From Tenodera sinensis (taxonomy: Eukaryota; Arthropoda; Insecta; Mantodea; Mantidae), in NCBI GenBank assembly GCA_030765045.1, contig CM060962.1, positions 165,220,194 to 165,284,193 on the forward strand: a stretch of 64,000 nucleotides of DNA, given 5' to 3'. Position numbers and translations under genes: made by a program. The notes under the pieces were generated by a model. It saw only the letters and a list, made by a program, of their open reading frames with translations, was not told the origin of the DNA and did no database searches. Shown here piece after piece: positions 57,064 to 64,000 of this stretch; position 1 is the first letter of the stretch, and the number at the start of each line of letters is the position of its first letter.

Positions 57064-58158
57064 AAATCTGATGTGTTGCACTCACATGACTTTCTCTACT
57101 CTTGTACTAACCATTCTAACAAACTCTTATTCCTATATTTCCATGTTAAGATTCGTACAAATTATGTTATTGCTTATGTCCTTGTAGGTGAAAGGGAGAT
57201 ATTAGAATACAGAAGGCTTTGTACGACAGTCAAATCTTTTTGACCTTTCGAGATTCCGTTCTCTTTGCACGATTACCATATAAAAATGAACAACGTTGTT
57301 GCATTTCGCTAAAGTTTTAAGTTTTCCGAAACTCACACATATAACAAGGAATACCTCCGAAATGGTTCACCGTACAAGAAAATTTATTGAGACCTAAATT
57401 GTGTATTTTACCAAGATCTACATTTTTTGTATAGTATGATTTGGTCTATCTCTAACGGTTTAGTCGGTCTGGGTGGCTCAGTTGGTTAGACGCTGGCCTA
57501 CTGTTCCCAAGGTCGCGGGTTCAAATCCGGCCCAGACCGATGGTTTTTAAGTGTGCTTAAAAACGAAAGCTCCATGTCAGTAGATTTACTGGCATGTAAA
57601 AGAACTCCTGCGGGACAAAATTCCGGCACACCGGCGACGCTGATGTGATCCTGGCAATTGACAGCGTCGTTAAACAACAAAATAATTTTTTAATTTCTAA
57701 CGGTTTACGAGTTATGCAAAAGTCGTCCAGAGCAAATACGACTACAGGGGCTATAGCCAGAAAATTCAAGATATACATTTCATTTGTCATAAAAATATCT
57801 CAAACATATGGCATTTTAATCAAAATCGTTAGAGCCATTTTCAAGAAAATAAAAATTTTCGAAAAATTTTCCATGTAAAGGGTAGAGTAGGGTGGGGCTA
57901 TTTTCTTCAAAATCTTCCTATCACATCCTTGAACGACATTAAACTTAAATACCAACTTTGGTTTTTAACCTAATTTTCGTTTTTGAGTTATGCTGTCCAC
58001 AGACTGACAGACTGACACACAGACACACACACGGACCTTTATCTAAAAATGCTTTTTTTGGATTCTGGGGGCCTCAAAACATATTTCCGGTGAAATCTCG
58101 ATATCGAATTTTTGGGTGGAATACAACACTTCCCCTACTAACCAGTAGAGAAAGTAAA
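57064..58158 (+). repeat. Unnamed 0.85-kb repeat family, copy f, split by a SINE
   Basis: Begins TTGCACTCACATGACTTTCT (about 57077) and ends CAGTAGAGAAAGTAAAAATG. Continuous with copies b and d apart from the SINE at 57463-57695. This is the best-preserved copy of the 5' end. Confidence 0.82.
57463..57695 (+). mobile_element. tRNA-derived SINE inside repeat copy f
   Basis: A 12-bp target duplication TCTAACGGTTTA (57451-57462 and 57696-57707) brackets 233 bp. The head 57466-57538 has paired acceptor strands GGTCTGG/CCAGACC, an A box (TGGCTCAGTTGG) and a B box (GGGTTCAAATCC), but the anticodon arm does not pair. The body contains AAGAACTCCTGCGGGACAAA and TTCCGGCACACCGGCGACG, a module shared by many arthropod SINEs, and ends GTCGTTAAACAACAAAATAA. 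Confidence 0.88.
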
Positions 58159-58274
58159 AATGGGTCTCAAACATATCTGGGTGCAGTAGCACAGGTTCAT
58201 CTTTTCCAAAGTTTCACATCAATGTATTATTGATCTACGGTGTCCGTTAGATAAGCGGTCACCCTAACGGCATC

Positions 58275-58775
58275 TGGGACGGCCGGGAGAGTAAACAGTC
58301 TTCAAACGGGCTGCGCGGTGTTTTGCCTGTTGGCGTCTTCAGCGCTCGTTGTCGCTATCATAGAAAGGCGCGGATGAAACTGTACAACAGTTTTAAAACT
58401 ACTTTTAAAAGCTTTACTGACTAACTTCCATCACTAGCCGTAGTTCACATTGAGAAATGCTGGCAATTTTCTGGTGGATAATTTGTTTTAATTCTTCCAG
58501 AGTGCGTGGGTTTGTCTTGTACACATAGTTATAAGTTACCAGAGATAGACTACGGCGAGTGATAGTTTCCTAAAGAGGTACCAAAAATGTATGGACGACG
58601 GTGGCCAGTTTCAGCATCTCTCATAAAGGTGGTAAGTGAAGCTCTTAGCAGAGTTTTTTCAAATGTTGAATGGTTTCAACCGGGCCTTGATAGCGGCAAC
58701 GAGCGCCGAGGAAGCGGGCAGGCAAAACACCGCGCAGCCAGTTCGGAGTTTTTTTCCCCTCTCTCCCGGTAGTAT
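58275..58775. mobile_element. Foldback made of two mariner-family 3' ends
   Basis: 58275-58430 and 58625-58775 are diverged inverted copies (GGCTGCGCGGTGTTTTGCCTG in one; GGCAGGCAAAACACCGCGCA in the other). Between them are pieces of the transposase C-terminus in both orientations: AATTTTCTGGTGG...TTAATTCTTCCAG inverted, and CTACGGCGAGTGATAG...AAGAGGTACC forward. The family is the DUF4817-type mariner of 31-36 kb. Confidence 0.65.
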
Positions 58776-59387
58776 GACGGACAAAGTCAACTAGTACCGC
58801 TATTATTTTACAAATTACAATATTGAAAGCCCCTTACATTGGTTGCCTTATAAAAGATGTTGGAAGTGTTCTCCTTGTGCTCAAAGGCAGCCTCTGCAAC
58901 AGATTAACATAAACACCCTGCAAATATTCTTGGGATATGTTGGTTATCTTTTCCCGTATATTATTGTGTAGTTATTGTAATTTGGGGATTGGATCTTATA
59001 CATCTTCCAAATTGTCCCACAAGTAAACATCGCAAGATGTGAGGCCCGGGGTTCGAGCGGCCCAAAGCCGTTAGCAACTGCATCCAAAGAAGTGTAAGCC
59101 GTACGTGTTGTGAAATACGCTGTAACTTGAGTAGGTTTGTCGCTTGTTCGGCTGACCTATAGCTGATTCTGCTTGCTGCGCCACTTCCAGAGACTGGCGG
59201 CGAACGTTGTAACCCGGCACTGACATCAATCTCTTCAGCTGTTAAACGCCCCCCCCCCCCCCGCATCCCGTACTTTTGAATTTGACTACTTTATGGACAC
59301 TTTACTTCTGTTATGCGGATCAATATCCGGAAAGCATTCCCGAAATGCTCCACGACAGAGACCCAGATTCTTCTTCCTTCTTTCCCT
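58776..59387. other. Intergenic sequence, possibly transposon-derived
   Basis: The 58811-58970 block resembles the region next to the mariner relic at 34250 (TGTTGGAAGTGTTCTCCTTG compared with TGCTGGAAATGTTGACCTTA), suggesting a further decayed copy on the minus strand. A C run occurs at 59248-59262. No gene. Confidence 0.4.
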
Positions 59388-59696
59388 GATTACCCTTCCC
59401 TTGTGTAGGATTTACACTTACAAGCCAGTGCCTAGGGTCAGACGCCTGTCGGGGAACAGAGAGACCTCTGGACCAGACAGAGTAACACCTGGAAGCCAAG
59501 CACCAGGTATCAGAGTGAGGAAGAGGATGATATGAAATGCAGGCGAAATGGATGATTGGAAGGGTGTTAATGAAGCAATTGATGGAATTAATGGCGGGGG
59601 TAGCTGGAGAACACCCGCCCAGACGCCACCAATACCACATGCGGGTCCCGCCAAGGTAACAGGCGAGCGGTCTAACCACTTCGCCACGGCGCCGTC
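59388..59696 (-). mobile_element. tRNA-derived SINE (same family as 46941-47295)
   Basis: Reverse-complemented it begins GGCGCCGTGGCGAAGTGG, continues GGTATTGGTGGCGTCTGG, CCTCTTCCTCACTCTGATAC and ends AGGCACTGGCTTGTAAG. The B-box segment is deleted relative to the 47-kb copy. Confidence 0.78.
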
Positions 59697-59699
59697 ATT

Positions 59700-59830
59700 A
59701 TACTTCCAGACTTAGGGAAGGATGAGGAATAATCCTGGCTGGAGAAAAATTCCCGCCCCCTGCCAGGAATCGAACCAGGACCCCTTGCACAGCAGGCAGG
59801 TGCTCCAACTGCGCTAGAGACCGAGAATCG
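59700..59830 (-). mobile_element. tRNA-derived SINE head (another family)
   Basis: The minus strand reads GGTCTCTAGCGCAGTTGG (A-box region) and TCCTGGTTCGATTCCTGG (B box, near 59770) and continues into GGGAATTTTTCTCCAGCC. It directly abuts the previous SINE. Confidence 0.65.
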
Positions 59831-60154
59831 CGTTGTATAAAGTTGCAACAAACAAAAACTTTGTTCTGTAGTAAATTGGATCATGACTGGACTAACACAC
59901 GACTGAAAACCATCAGAGAATTAGCTTCTGCCTTCGGCTGACACACGCGACGTGAATCAGGTCACTCATACACAGTTGCGGACGAGACATACTTGTACGG
60001 AATAATGTTTATATTGACCTTAGATCCAGAGGTATTGGTTGTTTCAATTTGGAATTGTATTCCCCCTTTCCTACCCTTCAATTATCTAGAAAGATATTTT
60101 ATGGTTGTTACTTTTAGTCCTTTATTTTATCAAAACCCAATATGTTTTCTGCAG

Positions 60155-60232
60155 GTGCACTGGAGTTAAAGTTGCAATGTTTGCCCGTTAAAGTAGAAGG
60201 AATGCTGAAATATTGCTCTTCAAAACTTCGAG
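60155..60232 (+). CDS. Candidate internal exon of an unassigned plus-strand gene
   Basis: It follows a good acceptor (TATGTTTTCTGCAG) and has a GTGAGC donor at 60233. The open frame reads ALELKLQCLPVKVEGMLKYC, then SSKLR, with codon usage more exon-like than its neighbours. If unspliced, the frame continues to a TAA at 60295-60297. No protein family is recognised. It lies just upstream of LINE copy 2. Confidence 0.33.
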
Positions 60233-60344
60233 GTGAGCTACGAGGTGACATGGCTGCCATGTCCTCTGAACAGCAAGGCAAACATATGACTAATTAAATT
60301 CTCATACAATCTATTCAAGTGCGCCTGAGAATTAGGCGATCCTT

Positions 60345-62745
60345 CGCGCAGGTCTCACTAAAGTTCGGTACTTACTTTTGTGAAAGTAATGAAACAGAAC
60401 TGGATTTAGCTATAGAACAATTACAGAACAAAAAATCTCCAGGACCTGACAACATCCACCCAGAGTTTATTGAACACCTTGGCAGGAAAGGAAAAGAAAT
60501 CCTACTTAAACTGTATAACACGTGTTGGAGAATGACTGTACCTTCCGACTGGAAAAAAGCCATTATCATCCCAATTTTAAAGAAAAACAAACCCTCAAAC
60601 AATATTAATAGTTTCAGACCAATATCTTTGACCAGTGTTATTGCAAAAGTGATGGAAAGAATGGTGGCATCTAGACTTAACTGGTTCCTAGAATATTACA
60701 ACTTAATTAATAGTTCACAGACTGGCTTCAGACAGAATCATAGTACAAGTGAAAATGTACTTCTACTAAGCCAAGACATCAAGGAAGCTTTCAATAGAAA
60801 GGAGGATACCTTGGCAGTATTCATTGATTTTAAATCAGCATATGACTCAGTCTGGAGAAACAAATTAATTGAGAAGTTGCAATCAATAGGTGTGAAAAGT
60901 AACATGCTTAAATGGATAACTCAGTTTATTTCACAAAGATTTTGTGCCACAAAATATAATACATACATTTCCAAATATAAACAAACACACCGAGGACTTC
61001 CACAAGGTGCTGTTCTGAGCACAACACTCTTTAACATATATATATAAATGACCTTCCATCAATAATAAAAACTTTAGAAACAAAAATTGCTTTATTTGCT
61101 GACGATGTAGTCATTTGGACTTCAGGCTCTCCAAAAAAAACTGAATTAATTAAAGACAGAATAGAAACAGCCCTAAACAAAGTACATGAATGGAGCTCCA
61201 AAAACCTCATGACTATCAATGTGGAAAAAACAAATTATGAATTATTTACACTAAAATACAAACCAGTTAATATTAACATAAATTATAATGGTAAACCACT
61301 CAAAGCAGTTGATGATGCCAAATACTTAGGCATCACTTTCGACAGAAAGCTAAGTTGGAAAAAACATATAACAAACATCTCAGAAAAGGTTGAAAAGAAA
61401 CTGCAAATCCTGAAAAGGTTAGCTGGTGCTAAATGGGGCTGCTCAAGGAGAGTCCTTAACACAACATACAAAATGTATGTTAAACCAAACCTCTTGTACT
61501 GTTCTGAAGCTTTAATAACAGCAGCAAATGCTAAACTTGAACAAATACAAAATCAGGCTCTTCGCCTAATCACTGGAGCAGTTAAATCCACACCTATTGA
61601 TGCCATGCTTGCCTTAACACGGACCCCATCAATAACAACAAAAATAGAAGAACAAGCATTGCTCCAACACGAGAAAATGTTACGACTGCCAAACTCTAAA
61701 TGGACAGAAGAGAACCTCCCCCCTTCAATCCTTAAAACTCATAGTAGTTTCCTAGAAAAGGTAACACAGATTAAATCCAAATTGAACATTCCTAACACCA
61801 GAGAAAATCTACTTATAAGAGAAAATCCATTGGAATTATTGCAACCTACCTTCAATTTGGAATTAATAGAGGAAATAAGTAAATCAGACACACCAAAAGA
61901 AATACAAAAACTTCTAGCTCTGGAAACAATCAATACTAGGTATCCCACAGAAGAATGGTTGCACATATATACTGATGGATCCTTCACGGAAAACCTTACT
62001 GGAGCTGGAGTTACGTGTTCACATTTTTCCTTTTATCATTCTGTTGGCAGAGACACAACAAATTATGATGGAGAAATAGAGGCTATACACATTGCTCTCC
62101 GACAATTATTAAATCTTCCCTTAAATAAATTTAACAAGGCAGTAATTCTTTCAGATTCTAAAGCTGCAATTCAGGGAATATGTTCAAATACTAGAAAGAA
62201 GTCAACAAAAATTAGAGAATGCTACAAAATGTTAACACAACTCCAAAAAGTTAATAAGACTGTTCATCTCCAATGGATTCCAGCACACAGTGGAGTCATG
62301 GGGAATGAAGCTGCAGACTCACTTGCAAAGAAAGGCACAACAATAAAACAAAAGTCTAAATTCAATTTCTCATATTCCTCAATAAAACGCTTGATCATTA
62401 AAAAATTTTCTCATTCATACCTACAAGAAATAGAAACAAATGCCAAAGATAAAAAATGGATTACACTACTTTCCAATCCAGATATAATCCCCCAGAGACC
62501 AAGGAAAACAGCGGTTGCAGCCTTCCGACTATTGACAAATCAAGACTGCTTAGCAAGTCATCTCTACAGAATAGGTATCTCAGCCTCACCAATATGTGTC
62601 CTGTGTAACGATCCAGCAGAAATGAACGAGGACCACTTGAAGACCTGTGAAGCATTAAGATCAGAAGAAACTACAGTTCAGAAGTATTGTAAAGCACGAA
62701 TGCTAATGGCTTCATTGCCAGATGCAAGGCAGTAGAAAAGAACAA
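60345..62745 (+). mobile_element. 5'-truncated LINE with RT and RNase H, copy 2
   Basis: The plus strand encodes reverse transcriptase (KSPGPDNIHPEFI near 60440, FRPISLTSVIAKVMERM near 60620, FIDFKSAYDSVWR near 60825, LPQGAVLSTTLFNIYI near 61000, FADDVVIWTS near 61100), RNase H (HIYTDGSFTE at 61965, ILSDSKAAIQGI at 62150, LQWIPAHSGVMGNEAAD at 62270) and a terminal CVLCNDPAEMNEDHLKTC (62600). The only obvious break is an extra TA in the TA run near 61036, which shifts the frame just after the QG box. It ends at a TAG (62733-62735) shortly followed by an A-rich AGAACAACAAC. It is the inverted, younger-looking partner of 1731-4091. Confidence 0.9.
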
Positions 62746-64000
62746 CAACTTTTGTGAAAGATACTTAGTACACCCGTGGTAAAAAAAATGAGTCATCTCC
62801 AGATTGGAAGTTTCGATCGTAGATCTTCGTATATCTTCATAAAAGCTGTGTTCACAACGCACACGAAAGAGCTGTATAACGGTCTGAGACTTATAGCGCA
62901 ATAGTTAACTTATGAGTACCGAAAACAAAACAGAATAACGTTACGGTAACCGAGAGGTTAAGCAGGCATTGCTTTCACGCACAAGTTCTTAGATTCAAAT
63001 CCTGCATCGCTTCTCATTTTTTATGCTTGTTAATTTTATGACTGGATATACAGAACATAATATTGCATTAATTTAACTGACGTTATGGGCTATCTGTGCA
63101 CACAAAACATAAATGATTCTACTAACACTCCTGTTAAATAAATAAAAATAAAAGTATAGGCATTTGCTGACTGAAAACATTTCAGCTTGAACAGTGTCGC
63201 GGAAGTGTTTGCAGGGAAGTTCACTTGCATGTCTGTACTCACCTTCAGAAGTATTAAAATTGCATAACATGCAGCCCAAAACAGCAACCAACAAGGTACA
63301 ATTTTATGCCTTACTTAAGATGAACTCATCAGGAATTTACAATACTGTCTTCCACGTCATTCAGCTTTTTCATGCTGTTATATCTGGCAACAGGTCTGAA
63401 TTACTCTAAAATCAATTTTGTTCAGCTAGTTCTGTAGCTTTGTAACTTTTTATTAAATATTCTACCTTTCTTTACAGCTGAAATTTAGTAATCTGTAATA
63501 TCTAGCAAGTAGGAAGAGCCATAAAAGATGTAGATTCTCAGTTTGAAACAACTGAATACCCAAGAGTGCAAGTGAGCTTGCATGTTTTTTGTAGTCTTTA
63601 TTTACCTCCTAGAAATTAATTTTTAAAAAGTATTGATATTATTCATATAAAATTAAACATCTGCATTAGTGCTATTATACATTGTGAATGAGAAACTGTG
63701 TTGGTAAACAAGAGTTGATGTGAACTACCATCAACTACAACTTAAGGAGGCACAGAATGATCCAACAGTGGCACATTTTTTATAAAAGTTTCCTGAACTT
63801 GCTGATGTATAGATTATTTAAATTTCATATCACGTATATATTAACTCCAATTATATATGAATTCAAGCTGTGTATGTACAGGAGTTTTAAAAATAAGTAG
63901 GTTCTTTAACTATCCACAAGTTTTCCTCATTGTTTCTTATACCTGTAGGTGATCTATTGAACTTCCTTGGTGTTGAAAGCTTCAATATAAAATTTTTTTA
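62746..64000. other. Intergenic sequence with a tRNA-like relic
   Basis: At about 62943-63012 GGTAACCGAGAGGTTAAGC and AGATTCAAATCCTGC form A- and B-box-like segments, a probable SINE or tRNA pseudogene. The remainder is AT-rich with no gene recognised. Confidence 0.45.

Noticed and set aside
57466..57538. A tRNA gene with paired acceptor stem, A box and B box
   Set aside because: The anticodon arm does not pair, and the segment continues into a SINE body flanked by a 12-bp target duplication.
58961..59266. A 101-codon minus-strand protein
   Set aside because: It overlaps a C run and probable mariner-derived sequence, and has no family motif.
1..64000. A prokaryotic or viral defence or biosynthetic system
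   Set aside because: The spliced choline kinase exons, SINEs and arthropod transposons show this is eukaryotic nuclear DNA; no operon or viral gene set is present.

Overview
The window looks like nuclear DNA from an arthropod with a large, transposon-packed genome, most likely an insect and possibly a polyneopteran (cockroach, termite, orthopteran or stick-insect type). The reasons are AT-rich sequence, protein-coding exons a little over 100 bp long flanked by GT-AG introns of 3.5 to 12 kb, and many tRNA-derived SINEs, mariner/Tc1-type, hAT-type and PIF/Harbinger-type elements, a Penelope-like element and RNase-H-bearing LINEs. There are no prokaryotic operons, and no rRNA, functional tRNA or CRISPR array was seen. 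The species assignment is inference.

The one host gene that can be named is a choline kinase (choline/ethanolamine kinase family) on the minus strand. Four internal exons have matching splice phases: 29652-29764, 19465-19696, 15793-15926 and 5016-5132. A plausible first coding exon with a CpG-rich promoter lies at 41327-41425 and joins in frame. The catalytic C-terminal half lies beyond position 1. The gene therefore covers at least 36 kb here, almost all of it intron filled with mobile elements.

Layout. 0-5 kb: an hAT-like transposase relic, then a 5'-truncated LINE (minus strand) split by a SINE that forms a palindrome. 5-15 kb: exon, microsatellites, one arm of a 1.3-kb inverted repeat pair, and a PIF/Harbinger element containing a Penelope-like element. 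15-30 kb: three exons, two mariner relics, a pogo/Tigger relic, a mariner-type MITE, and an almost intact IS630/Tc1/mariner-type transposase with DD83E spacing (Sailor-like), the best-preserved mobile gene in the window. 30-42 kb: a LINE fragment, several pieces and deletion derivatives of one mariner-like family, the other arm of the 1.3-kb pair, and the candidate promoter. 42-60 kb: no named host gene; many SINEs, two hAT MITEs with target duplications, a 36-bp-arm foldback, and copies of an unnamed 0.85-kb interspersed repeat. 60-64 kb: a second, better preserved copy of the LINE on the plus strand, preceded by one unassigned candidate exon.

No obviously new multi-gene system was found. 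The items most worth follow-up are the DD83E transposase with its displaced acidic tail, the nested PIF/Penelope element with inverted terminal repeats, the SINE and Penelope-like foldbacks with ribozyme-like motifs, and the unnamed repeat family with six copies.
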